51,752 nucleotides of DNA from Haliea sp. (GTDB lineage Bacteria; Pseudomonadota; Gammaproteobacteria; Pseudomonadales; Halieaceae): contig JAHEBM010000021.1 in NCBI GenBank assembly GCA_024642245.1, positions 1-51,752 of the forward strand. Direction: 5' to 3'. Shown here one piece after another: positions 30,858 through 38,834 of this stretch (the stretch's first letter is position 1; every line of letters starts with the position of its first letter). A program made the translations under genes and the position numbers. The notes beneath the pieces were generated by a model. It was not told the origin of the DNA. It searched no databases and saw only the letters and a program-made list of their open reading frames with translations.

Positions 30858-33005
30858 CTAGCTGACTTTCAGCAGGCCACGCTCCTCCAGCTCCATCAGC
30901 AGCAGCTGCTGAAGCAGGAAATCCCGGGTTGTCTGCGGGTGCTCCAGCTGAACGCGCTCGAGAAAAGGCCGTGCCGCCGATTCGTCCCCGCGATGCAAAA
31001 GTGCCTTGAAAGAAGCGCTGATGAACTGGGCGGGATCATCGCTGAGTGACTTGATCTTGCGCAGGCTGGCGCCCAGTGCCAGTTCCTGATCGGTGAGATC
31101 GGTGCCAAAGGGGTAGGCCGGCAGCAGGCCCTTGCTCGCCAGCGGTGCCAGCGCCTGTTTCAGCCGTTCCGGCGTGTTGTTGCGGGCCTCGAAGGGTATG
31201 CGGTAGTCCCGCTCCAGCTTGCCGTGGTTCTTGGCAAACTCGAGCAACTCCGGCTGGAAGCGGGAGTCTGCAATATTGATCAGCCGCTTGATGATTTCCG
31301 AGTCACACTGCCCGCGCAGGTCTGCTACGCCATATTCCGTCACTATGACATCCCGCAGGTGCTTGGGAATGGTAATGTGGCCGTAGAACGGCACGATATT
31401 GGACTTCTGCTGCCTGCCCATGCCACGGGTACTGCGAATACACAGAATGGAGCGGGCCCCGGGCAGGTCGTGCGCCATGGCCACGAAGTTGTACTGCCCC
31501 CCCACCCCGCTGATCACCGTGCCATCTTCGAGGGCGTCAGAAGCGACGGCCCCCGTCAGGGTGACCATCATGCCGGTATTGATGAAGCGGGCCTGCTGGC
31601 GCTGGGCGCAGTACAAGGGGTAATCCAGCAGCAGCTGGTTGGTGCGCCGCACGCCGGTCATGCATATCTTCTCCTGCCCCGCCGCATCCAGTTCACGCAG
31701 CTTGCGGTAAAAGTCTGACGGGCCCAGGAAGAATCCCCCGTGCAGTACCCTGCCATGGCGTAATTCCAGCCCCTGCGCGGCAGTGACTACCGCATCGCGT
31801 GTTTCTGCCTGGTCCATGTCGTTCGGCACGATCCGACCGCCAATGGACAGGGCGTCACCCGCCATGGCCGCATCGTTACCGAGAATACCCCAGTACCTGA
31901 GCCGGGCCAGGCTGCGTTCGTCCAGCCGCGCGGGAACCAGTCCCTGCTCCCGGGCGTAATCATACAGGCGGCCGTCGATGGCAGGGGTGATCGCACCGCT
32001 GTTGAGTCCAAGCTGCAAGGCCAGGTCGTCGTACACCTTGCGTTTCACCACGCCCTGTTCGATCAGGTGCATCATGCCGTTCACAAACATCTCGGTAGAG
32101 ACATAAAGACCCTTGTCGAAGCATTCTGAATGCCCGGCTGCGGCGACATGCTGGTGCGTCAGCGCCTTGAGCGCCGCAACATAATCGCTGTTATTCTGCT
32201 GGCGCAGGATACAGGAGTAGGCGACCGCGTCCCCCAGGGCACCAATACCGATCTGCAGCGTGCCGCCATCCGCGACCAGCGTACTGGCATGCAACGCCGT
32301 GGCGTAATCCTGCAGGGGAACCGGCGTGTTCGGCACGGCAAACAGCGTCTTGTCGTATTGCGGGTTGCGTACCAGGACATCGATACCGTCGGTGCCAATC
32401 TCCGCATCATTCTCCATATAGGGAAGGTCAGCATGCACCTGGCCGATGGAGATATGGGGCCTGCCGGAATCACGGTACATCTGTATCAGTTCAACCGCGG
32501 TGTCGGGGTTGCATGACAGGCTTACCGACGGGCCATCCGGCGTATCCCGGGCAGCGACGAGCTGTACCAGTACGTTGGCGCCCGCATCGAACATGTCGCG
32601 GGCAATATGGGTGTAATTGCTGGAAATGTAGTTGCGCTGGGCACTGGGCACGTTCTTCATGGAACCCGCCTTGAAGTAGAGCTCACTGACCTGGATATTG
32701 GCAGGCAGGGTATCGCTGCGTACCGGCTTGATAAATGCCAGCTCCTCGTAATCGCCGAACAATCGTTGCACGATAGGCCCGGACAGGCTCGCCTCGATGC
32801 CGGAGCCGGGAGGGGGGAGCTCGAGGCACAGTGCAGTGTAGATATGCAGGGAAATACCGGGATCAGACACCGCGCGGTGGTAAAAGGCGTTTACCACCTG
32901 CACCGGCTTGCCCAGGCCCAGTGGCGCCATAAGCACGAGGTTTTTGCCCACGGCTGCAATCGCCCTGTCTACACACTCTTCCACCGAATCAACTATATCG
33001 GTCAT
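30858..33005 (-). CDS. Acetyl-CoA hydrolase/transferase family protein (long form)
   Basis: A 715-residue protein of the family I CoA-transferase / acetyl-CoA hydrolase type, which moves or hydrolyses CoA on short-chain acyl groups. The family is visible in VLMAPLGLGKPVQVVNAFYH (N-terminal), VADGGTLQIGIGALGDAVA and the C-terminal GVGGQYNFVAMAHDLPGARS. Usual members have about 430-550 residues; the extra parts are mostly insertions and a C-terminal helical tail (from about residue 600). The start at 33005 is taken because GGAGGAGGGCGCA directly precedes it; the frame is open to 33089. The substrate is not known. It is downstream of the Na+/amino-acid symporter but with a 105-base gap. Confidence 0.85.
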   Translation of the reverse strand: MTDIVDSVEECVDRAIAAVGKNLVLMAPLGLGKPVQVVNAFYHRAVSDPGISLHIYTALCLELPPPGSGIEASLSGPIVQRLFGDYEELAFIKPVRSDTLPANIQVSELYFKAGSMKNVPSAQRNYISSNYTHIARDMFDAGANVLVQLVAARDTPDGPSVSLSCNPDTAVELIQMYRDSGRPHISIGQVHADLPYMENDAEIGTDGIDVLVRNPQYDKTLFAVPNTPVPLQDYATALHASTLVADGGTLQIGIGALGDAVAYSCILRQQNNSDYVAALKALTHQHVAAAGHSECFDKGLYVSTEMFVNGMMHLIEQGVVKRKVYDDLALQLGLNSGAITPAIDGRLYDYAREQGLVPARLDERSLARLRYWGILGNDAAMAGDALSIGGRIVPNDMDQAETRDAVVTAAQGLELRHGRVLHGGFFLGPSDFYRKLRELDAAGQEKICMTGVRRTNQLLLDYPLYCAQRQQARFINTGMMVTLTGAVASDALEDGTVISGVGGQYNFVAMAHDLPGARSILCIRSTRGMGRQQKSNIVPFYGHITIPKHLRDVIVTEYGVADLRGQCDSEIIKRLINIADSRFQPELLEFAKNHGKLERDYRIPFEARNNTPERLKQALAPLASKGLLPAYPFGTDLTDQELALGASLRKIKSLSDDPAQFISASFKALLHRGDESAARPFLERVQLEHPQTTRDFLLQQLLLMELEERGLLKVS

Positions 33006-33110
33006 TGCGCCCTCCTCCGGGTCATCCTTTTCCTGCAGGTCACCTGCCGCGACAGGCGGACAATAATACACGGGGCTGACTGCGCCCAACCTTGATCTGC
33101 CGCAGGTTTA

Positions 33111-34433
33111 TCATTTGTTGAAGTAGTCCCTGGAGACACTGAAAACCAGCGGGCTGAGCAATATCAGCGCGATGAGGTTTGGAATAGCCATGAATGCGTT
33201 GAGCGTATCCGCGATCAGCCATATCAGGTCCAGCTCAACCAGTGTCCCCAGGGGTATAGCGATCACCCAGGCGATCCTGAAGGGCGTGATGATACGGGTC
33301 CCCAGCAGGAAAACGGCGCAGCGTTCACCGTAGAATGACCAGCCGATCATGGTGGTAAATGCGAACAGGCACAGCCCCAGGGTGACCACGTACCCGCCTC
33401 CGGGAAACGCCTTGGCAAAGGCCATGGATGTGAGGCTGGCACCGCTCACACCGCTTGGCCACACGTCCATGATCACGATGACCAGCCCGGTCATGGTGCA
33501 GATGACCAGCGTATCGATAAAGGTGCCAAGCATGGCGATCATGCCCTGCTGCACCGGTTCCTTGGTGCGGGCTGCGGCGTGGGCGATGGGGGCACTGCCC
33601 AGTCCCGCCTCGTTGGAGAATATGCCACGGGCCACGCCAAAACGCAGCGCGGCCCAGACTGAGGCGCCGGCGAAGCCACCGGCCGCTGCGGTACCCGTCA
33701 TCGCGCTTTCAACGATTGTGACAATGGCCGCGGGCAGGTGGCTCAGGTGGGTAAAGATGACGACAAAGCTCATCAGGAGGTAACTGAGCGCCATGAGAGG
33801 TACCAGCCAGCTGGCAACGCTGGCGATGCGCTTGATGCCGCCCAGCACCACCGCGCCCACCAGCACCATCAGGATAAGGCCGGTGGCCAGGGGTGGAACG
33901 GCGAAGGAATCATCGAGCACCTGGGCGACCGAATTGGACTGGACGGTGTTGGCCAGCCCAAAGCCCGCCAGACTGCCGAACAGGGCAAACATGTAGCCCA
34001 GCCAGTGCCAGCGCGGGTGCAGGCCGTTGCGGATGTAGTACATGGGCCCGCCGCTGTAGTTGCCCAGTGCGTCCTGCTCCCTGAAGCGCACAGCGCAAAC
34101 CGCCTCGGCATACTTGGTAGCCATACCCAGCAGGGCGGTAATCCACATCCAGAACAGTGCGCCGGGGCCGCCCAGGGCGACTGCGGTCGCCACGCCGGCG
34201 ATATTGCCAGTACCGATGGTTGCGGACAGTGACGTCATCAGCGCACTGAACGGGGAAATATCACCCTCCCCCTTGCCCTGCCGCCCCTGCAGCAACAGGC
34301 GCAGGGCCACGGGGATCTTGCGCAGGGTGATAAAGCGGAGTCCAAGGCTAAGGTAAAGGCCGGTACCGAGCAAAAGGACCAGCATCGCGGGGCCCCAGGC
34401 CCACTCATTTAGGGTGATAATCACTTCTGCCAC
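33111..34433 (-). CDS. Sodium:alanine/glycine symporter (AGCS family)
   Basis: A 440-residue inner-membrane carrier with about ten to eleven hydrophobic helices that takes up small neutral amino acids (alanine, glycine, some D-amino acids) with Na+. The family signature SLSATIGTGNIAGVATAVAL is at about residue 70, followed by GGPGALFWMWITALLGMATK and NYSGGPMYYIRNGL; the later ARGIFSNEAGLGSAPIAHAA is also typical. The start is GTG with AGGGGAA upstream. It follows the D-cysteine desulfhydrase-like gene on the same strand, which makes D-amino acid uptake a reasonable guess. Confidence 0.93.
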   Translation of the reverse strand: MAEVIITLNEWAWGPAMLVLLLGTGLYLSLGLRFITLRKIPVALRLLLQGRQGKGEGDISPFSALMTSLSATIGTGNIAGVATAVALGGPGALFWMWITALLGMATKYAEAVCAVRFREQDALGNYSGGPMYYIRNGLHPRWHWLGYMFALFGSLAGFGLANTVQSNSVAQVLDDSFAVPPLATGLILMVLVGAVVLGGIKRIASVASWLVPLMALSYLLMSFVVIFTHLSHLPAAIVTIVESAMTGTAAAGGFAGASVWAALRFGVARGIFSNEAGLGSAPIAHAAARTKEPVQQGMIAMLGTFIDTLVICTMTGLVIVIMDVWPSGVSGASLTSMAFAKAFPGGGYVVTLGLCLFAFTTMIGWSFYGERCAVFLLGTRIITPFRIAWVIAIPLGTLVELDLIWLIADTLNAFMAIPNLIALILLSPLVFSVSRDYFNK

Positions 34434-34487
34434 GGTTTTCCCCTGTGCCTGTTATTGTATTTTCCTGCCCGTGCCCGGCCCCTCACC

Positions 34488-35480
34488 CTACCAGGCGAAA
34501 CCGCTACGCTGCGGAAACAGGCCGAAGATTCCCCCGGTGTGCATGAACACGATATCGCGACAGTCCTCGAAGCGGCCCGCTGCAATCTCGGCGAGCATCC
34601 CGGCGAAAGCCTTTCCCGTGTATACGGGGTCGAGCACCAGGCCTTCCAGGGCGGCGAGATCGGCTATCAGGCGAAAGACCTCGTCCCCTGCAATGCCATA
34701 GCCCTGCCCGACGTGGCCATCTATCACCCGGGCCTGGATATCCACGTGCGGGACACCGGGGTAGCGCCTGCGCCAATCGGCGGCGTCGGCAGCCACCTTG
34801 TCGAGGAAATACTGTTCGTCGTCGCAGACATTGATTCCCCATACGGTTGCGGGCAAGTCGTGCAGGGCAGCCCCCAGCGTGAGCCCGGCCTGGGTTCCGC
34901 CGGAGCCCGAGGCGGTGACTATATGGGCCTGGGTGATGTCGCAGGCCCTGAAATCCGCCAGCAGTTCCTCACAGGCGCCAATATATCCCCAGGCGCCGAT
35001 CCCGTCGCTGCCGCCGGTGGGAATGGCGAGCGCCTTGCGACCCCTGTCCGAATAGTACTGCTGCCACTGCCCGAACAGCGCGTCGAGTTCGGCCACGTAC
35101 TGGCGCTTGGAATAGCAGTTGACCGTGGCGCCGGCCAGGTGGTCCAGCAGCAGGTTGCCCTCGGTGTCCTGCGGCGCATCCCCGCGCAGTAGCAGGTGAA
35201 CGCCCAGGCCCAGTTGGGCACCGGCAAAAGCCGTCGCCCGGCAATGGTTGCTCTGCAGGCCGCCGCAGGTGATCAGGGTGTCGTAGCCGTGGTCAATGGC
35301 GTGCGCGGCGATGAATTCGAGCTTACGCACCTTGTTGCCACTGAGAGTGCAGCCGGTCAGGTCATCACGCTTTACCCACAGGCGATGCCCGCACCCCCAT
35401 TTACGGGAGGCGCGCTCGAGGTACTGCAGGGGGGTCGGCGTGCGGGCCAGGTCAATCTTGCGTGGGTATGTCAGTTCCAT
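34488..35480 (-). CDS. D-cysteine desulfhydrase / ACC deaminase family
   Basis: A 330-residue PLP-dependent beta-family enzyme. The PLP Lys is Lys50 in CTLSGNKVRKLEF, the substrate-binding loop is CGGLQSNHCRATA and the PLP phosphate loop is TASGSGGTQAGL. Members are D-cysteine desulfhydrases (D-cysteine to pyruvate, sulfide and ammonia) or 1-aminocyclopropane-1-carboxylate deaminases; sequence alone does not separate them with certainty, though the conserved residues fit DcyD. It is 17 bases downstream of yajC and 54 upstream of the AGCS symporter gene. Confidence 0.88.
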   Translation of the reverse strand: MELTYPRKIDLARTPTPLQYLERASRKWGCGHRLWVKRDDLTGCTLSGNKVRKLEFIAAHAIDHGYDTLITCGGLQSNHCRATAFAGAQLGLGVHLLLRGDAPQDTEGNLLLDHLAGATVNCYSKRQYVAELDALFGQWQQYYSDRGRKALAIPTGGSDGIGAWGYIGACEELLADFRACDITQAHIVTASGSGGTQAGLTLGAALHDLPATVWGINVCDDEQYFLDKVAADAADWRRRYPGVPHVDIQARVIDGHVGQGYGIAGDEVFRLIADLAALEGLVLDPVYTGKAFAGMLAEIAAGRFEDCRDIVFMHTGGIFGLFPQRSGFAW

Positions 35481-35497
35481 CCCGGCCGTTGATTTCG

Positions 35498-35833
35498 CTA
35501 GCCGATGGACTTGAGGGTGCCCTTGGGAAGGACCGCGTGAACGTGGACGCGCTGGAACTTCATATCGACATTATTGGCCACATTGAGCACCATGTAATTG
35601 TCATCCAGTGCCGTGACCTTGCCCAGGATACCCGAGGATGTCACCACCTCGTCGCCCTTGTTAAGCGCTGACACCATCTGCTGGTGTTCTTTCTGGCGCT
35701 TGCGCTGGGGCCTGATGGCAATGAAATAGAAAAGTACGAACAAGCCTACCAGGAAAAAAATCTGGAACATTTCACCACCGGGGGGCGGTCCGCCCTCCGC
35801 CTGGGCTTGTGCGCTGGCGATAAACAAACTCAT
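35498..35833 (-). CDS. yajC: Preprotein translocase accessory subunit YajC
   Basis: A 111-residue single-pass inner-membrane protein that binds SecDF and YidC. It has a short periplasmic N-terminus (SLFIASAQAQAEGGPPPGGE), one hydrophobic helix (FQIFFLVGLFVLFYFIAIRP) and the cytoplasmic RPQRKRQKEHQQMV segment and SH3-like domain. ATG at 35833 gives the usual length; the open frame up to 35917 is not conserved. YajC is normally in tgt-yajC-secD-secF; here it stands without tgt, secD or secF, next to a PLP enzyme, and may be a second copy. Confidence 0.93.
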   Translation of the reverse strand: MSLFIASAQAQAEGGPPPGGEMFQIFFLVGLFVLFYFIAIRPQRKRQKEHQQMVSALNKGDEVVTSSGILGKVTALDDNYMVLNVANNVDMKFQRVHVHAVLPKGTLKSIG

Positions 35834-35908
35834 CAATAATATCCTGTGCTTGGTTGGGCTCCACGACGGGAACGCTGAAAACGCCGCTAATGTACAGGGT
35901 TTCAACTG

Positions 35909-35927
35909 GGGCCGCAATTCGCGGCCC
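35909..35927 (-). terminator. GC-rich hairpin after xthA
   Basis: GGGCCGC-AATTC-GCGGCCC forms a perfect 7-bp stem that begins four bases beyond the xthA stop. No T run follows, so termination would not be standard; it may protect the mRNA end. Confidence 0.35.
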
Positions 35928-35931
35928 GCGT

Positions 35932-36711
35932 CTAGGCCAGTTCCAGTTCGTACTCCATGATCTGGGGAGCGTGGTCAGAGAAGCGCTCGGCTTTGTAGAT
36001 GCTTGCACTGCGCACCGAGTCGGCCAGCGCTGGAGAGATAACCTGGTAATCCAGGCGCCACCCGACGTTCTTGGCCCAGGCCTGTCCGCGATTCGACCAC
36101 CAGGTGTACTGTTCGGCTTCCTGGTTGACCAGCCGGAATGAGTCGACATACCCGACCTCGTCGAACAGCACGTCCAGCCAGGCCCTCTCCTGTGGCAGGA
36201 ACCCGGAGTTTTTCTGGTTGGCCCGCCAGTTCTTCAGGTCGATCTCCTTGTGACAGATATTCCAGTCAGCGCAGATGATAAACTCGCGACGCTTGCGGCG
36301 CAGCGCGCGCAGGTGGTCGAGAAAGGCATCCATAAAACGGAATTTCCTTTGCTGCGCCTCTTCACTGCTGGACCCGGAAGGCAGGTAAAGTGAGATGACA
36401 CTCAGGCCGCTGAAGTCCGCCTGCAGGTAGCGTCCCTCGGAGTCCAGCGGGTCCCACCCCAGGCTGGTCGTAATCGCCTTCGGCTTGACCCGGGAGTACA
36501 GGGCCGTACCGCTGTAACCCGGCTTGATGGCATCGTTGTAATAGCAGTGGTACCCGGCAGGCGTAAATACCGGGTCCGCCAGTTGGTGCAACTGGGCCTT
36601 GGTTTCCTGTATACAGACCACGTCGGCCTGCTCCGCCTGCAGCCAGTCGAAAAAACCCTTGCGCGCGGCCGCGCGAATGCCATTGGTGTTGCAACTGATT
36701 ACTTTTGCCAT
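35932..36711 (-). CDS. xthA: Exodeoxyribonuclease III (AP endonuclease)
   Basis: A 259-residue Mg-dependent nuclease that cleaves at abasic sites and trims 3' ends in base-excision repair. Motifs are ISCNTNGIRAA at the start, VVCIQETKAQ (metal-binding Glu), LYLPSG, ICADWNICHKEIDLKNW and the C-terminal RFSDHAPQIMEYEL with the catalytic His. ATG at 36711 is preferred because the family starts at MAKVISCNTNG; the frame is open to 36816. The next gene, a MarR regulator, is divergent across a 170-base gap. Confidence 0.95.
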   Translation of the reverse strand: MAKVISCNTNGIRAAARKGFFDWLQAEQADVVCIQETKAQLHQLADPVFTPAGYHCYYNDAIKPGYSGTALYSRVKPKAITTSLGWDPLDSEGRYLQADFSGLSVISLYLPSGSSSEEAQQRKFRFMDAFLDHLRALRRKRREFIICADWNICHKEIDLKNWRANQKNSGFLPQERAWLDVLFDEVGYVDSFRLVNQEAEQYTWWSNRGQAWAKNVGWRLDYQVISPALADSVRSASIYKAERFSDHAPQIMEYELELA

Positions 36712-36881
36712 ATCGCTGGTGTCGCCGTGGAAAACAGCGGCGCAGTGTACTGGATTGGGTCGCAATGATTCAAATGCGCTGCCTGGAGTGACGAGGTGCG
36801 GTGCCGCACGGCGCATTTGCCGGCCCGCATGCAGGTGATATCATTGTGCGCATAAATATAAGATCGTAGCGGAGCTATTTT

Positions 36882-37391
36882 GTGGAAACCATCGAGCAGG
36901 GTCGGCCTCGACCCGACATCGCCAGGCGCCTGTCTGCCACGCTGCCGCGAGTGCTGAGGGAGCTGTCACGGGATTACGACCGCCGGGTTACGCGCAAACT
37001 CCACCAGCGCGGCCACACGGCGATCAGTCTGTCGCACCAGGTTGTGTTCGCCAACCTCGGTTTCGGCACAACCCGGGTGACGGAGCTTGCCGACCGGGCA
37101 CAGATTACCCAGCAGGCCATGGGCAAGACGCTGAAGGAACTGGAAAAACTCGGATACCTGGAACGTAGTATCGACCCGGCGGACCGACGCGCCCGGGCGA
37201 TCACTATTACTGACAAGGGCCTTGCCCTGGTGGCGGACGCCATAGCCTGCATCGAGGAAACGCGGCAGGAATATGCCGCCAGGATAGGCGCGCAGCAGTG
37301 GCAGGAACTCGATACCCGGCTGCGTGAAGCAGCCAGCAAACTCGACCTGGACTACCTGCCGCGGATGTGGGCAGAGAGCGAGGAGACCTAG
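36882..37391 (+). CDS. MarR-family transcriptional regulator
   Basis: A 169-residue winged-helix regulator. The HTH and wing are in HTAISLSHQVVFANLGFGTT, RVTELADRAQITQQAMGKTL and the wing LERSIDPADRRARAITITDK. It starts with GTG, with GGAG seven bases upstream. MarR proteins usually repress adjacent genes until a phenolic or other aromatic ligand binds. It is convergent with the amidohydrolase/SnoaL pair, whose promoter carries a palindrome (38794-38812), so that pair is a likely target. No ligand is visible. Confidence 0.9.
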   Translation: METIEQGRPRPDIARRLSATLPRVLRELSRDYDRRVTRKLHQRGHTAISLSHQVVFANLGFGTTRVTELADRAQITQQAMGKTLKELEKLGYLERSIDPADRRARAITITDKGLALVADAIACIEETRQEYAARIGAQQWQELDTRLREAASKLDLDYLPRMWAESEET

Positions 37392-37413
37392 CCCGCTCCC
37401 GGCCTGAACCTCC

Positions 37414-37863
37414 TCACAGGGTCATGAAATCCGGGGTATTGAACACCCAACTTTTTACCTCCTCGCGACGGCTGATGCGCCAGCCATGGTCCGTGCGGCG
37501 GTATTCATCGAGGTACCATAGACCCAGGAAAAAGGTCTGTGTCTTCCCACCCGGCAGTGACATCTCCATGGGATTGAAGCACATCACCCGCCCCGTGGCG
37601 GAGTCGCCGTCCACGGTAATCTGCACATTGGCATTGAGGTGCTGGGTATTGGGGAACAGCTTCGTGGTGAGGGACGCCTGCAAAAACTGGATGGTTTCCT
37701 CCAGATTGCCAACCCCTCCACCCATAGCGCTGTAATCCACGTGGGCGTCCACAGTGAATATGTCGCGTAATTGCTCGAATTGCTTGCCGTCGATCAACTC
37801 GGCATAGCGGTAGACCAGGTCCTGGATCTCAAATCGGTCAGACATCTCCTGGTGCGACAGCAT
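37414..37863 (-). CDS. SnoaL-like / NTF2-fold protein
   Basis: A 149-residue SnoaL-like protein with EIQDLVYRYAELIDGKQFEQ at the start, DIFTVDAHVDYSAMGGG, and a late WLRISRRE-type strand (GWRISRREEVKSWV). It is 27 bases downstream of the amidohydrolase on the same strand, with AGGAGA before the ATG. Members of this fold often serve as hydratases, isomerases or partner subunits in degradation of lipophilic or aromatic compounds; I cannot say which. It is similar in length and fold to the protein at 1683-2138 but is not a close copy. Confidence 0.82.
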   Translation of the reverse strand: MLSHQEMSDRFEIQDLVYRYAELIDGKQFEQLRDIFTVDAHVDYSAMGGGVGNLEETIQFLQASLTTKLFPNTQHLNANVQITVDGDSATGRVMCFNPMEMSLPGGKTQTFFLGLWYLDEYRRTDHGWRISRREEVKSWVFNTPDFMTL

Positions 37864-37890
37864 GGTGGTTCTCCTGATAGTCTCTGGTGT

Positions 37891-38763
37891 TTATTGGTCG
37901 AGCTTGAACACCTTTATGGCGTTCTCCCGCAGGAACTTGGGCCACACCTCGTCCCGCAGGGGCACGTCGGGCATCTCGCTGAATATGCGGTCCAGGGACA
38001 GGCCCATGGGGAAGTACCCGGCGTACATCACCTGGTTTGAACCGCGCTTATTGGCAAACTCTATGATGTCTTTCGGGTAATGCTTGGGCGCAAAGGCGCT
38101 CGTGGAGTAATACAGGTTCGGGTATTTCAGCATCATTTTCCAGGCCACGTCGGTCCAGGGCTCGCAGCCGTGGCGAGTGACCACGCGAAGTTCCGGGAAA
38201 AACCATAAAACCTCGTCCAGCAGCTCTACTTTCTGTGGGCTGAAGGGTACCCGGGGACCGGGCACGCCCATGCAGGGGCAGAAGGGAATATCGAGTTCCA
38301 CCAGCTTGCCGTAGATCGGGTACCATTTCTTGTCGTTCACCGGCACCGGCGGGCAAATCATGGCAGGCGAGGCGGTCACGGCCTTGATACCGAACTCCTC
38401 GTACATCGCAACTATCGTGCGCACCTCGTCCATGCCCTTGTTGGCGTTGGCCTCATAGCAGCCGAAGAAGCGATCGGGATGCCTGCGCAGGGCCTCCGCG
38501 TGCACGTCGCCGAACTTGCCCACCCCGATCATCGCCCGCTCGATGCCGTGTTTGTCCATCTGTTCGAGGGTGTAGGCGATGTAATCTTCCTGCTTACCCG
38601 TGTCAGGAATGTCCTTGAACATGTACTGGGCCGGCATCTTGAACATCTCATGGCTCTCCTTGTCCATGAGCATCGGCTTGATCCATTCGTAGAAATGGCT
38701 CGTGTCCTCACCGGGTATAGCTAGCATCAGGTCGATGACCCCGATGTCCCTGGGCATTGGCAT
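37891..38763 (-). CDS. Amidohydrolase 2 family TIM-barrel protein
   Basis: A 290-residue protein of the amidohydrolase-related family (like ACMSD and ortho-ring-acid decarboxylases). Visible are IGVIDLMLAIPG at the start instead of the usual HxH, then KHGIERAMIGVGKFGDVHAE, DRFFGCYEANANKG and VVTRHGCEPWTDVAWKMM, which supplies a His. A first-strand metal motif (HxH) is not seen, so hydrolase or decarboxylase chemistry must be tested. GAGGAG is close to the ATG. It is the first gene of a pair with a SnoaL-like gene. A candidate operator and TATAAT are upstream. Confidence 0.82.
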   Translation of the reverse strand: MPMPRDIGVIDLMLAIPGEDTSHFYEWIKPMLMDKESHEMFKMPAQYMFKDIPDTGKQEDYIAYTLEQMDKHGIERAMIGVGKFGDVHAEALRRHPDRFFGCYEANANKGMDEVRTIVAMYEEFGIKAVTASPAMICPPVPVNDKKWYPIYGKLVELDIPFCPCMGVPGPRVPFSPQKVELLDEVLWFFPELRVVTRHGCEPWTDVAWKMMLKYPNLYYSTSAFAPKHYPKDIIEFANKRGSNQVMYAGYFPMGLSLDRIFSEMPDVPLRDEVWPKFLRENAIKVFKLDQ

Positions 38764-38793
38764 GGCGCGCTCCTCTTTTCCTATATTTTGGAT

Positions 38794-38834
38794 TAGATAG
38801 TTTTCCTATCTATTTGTTTTTAAATATTATTATA
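38794..38834 (-). promoter_or_regulatory. Promoter and candidate operator for amidohydrolase-SnoaL pair
   Basis: On the minus strand a perfect -10 TATAAT (38834-38829) lies at the end of the preceding gene, with no good -35. About ten bases downstream of the start site is the perfect inverted repeat TAGATAG-N5-CTATCTA (38794-38812), within a very AT-rich 60 bases. This is the place and size of a repressor site, for instance of the nearby MarR protein. Confidence 0.5.
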
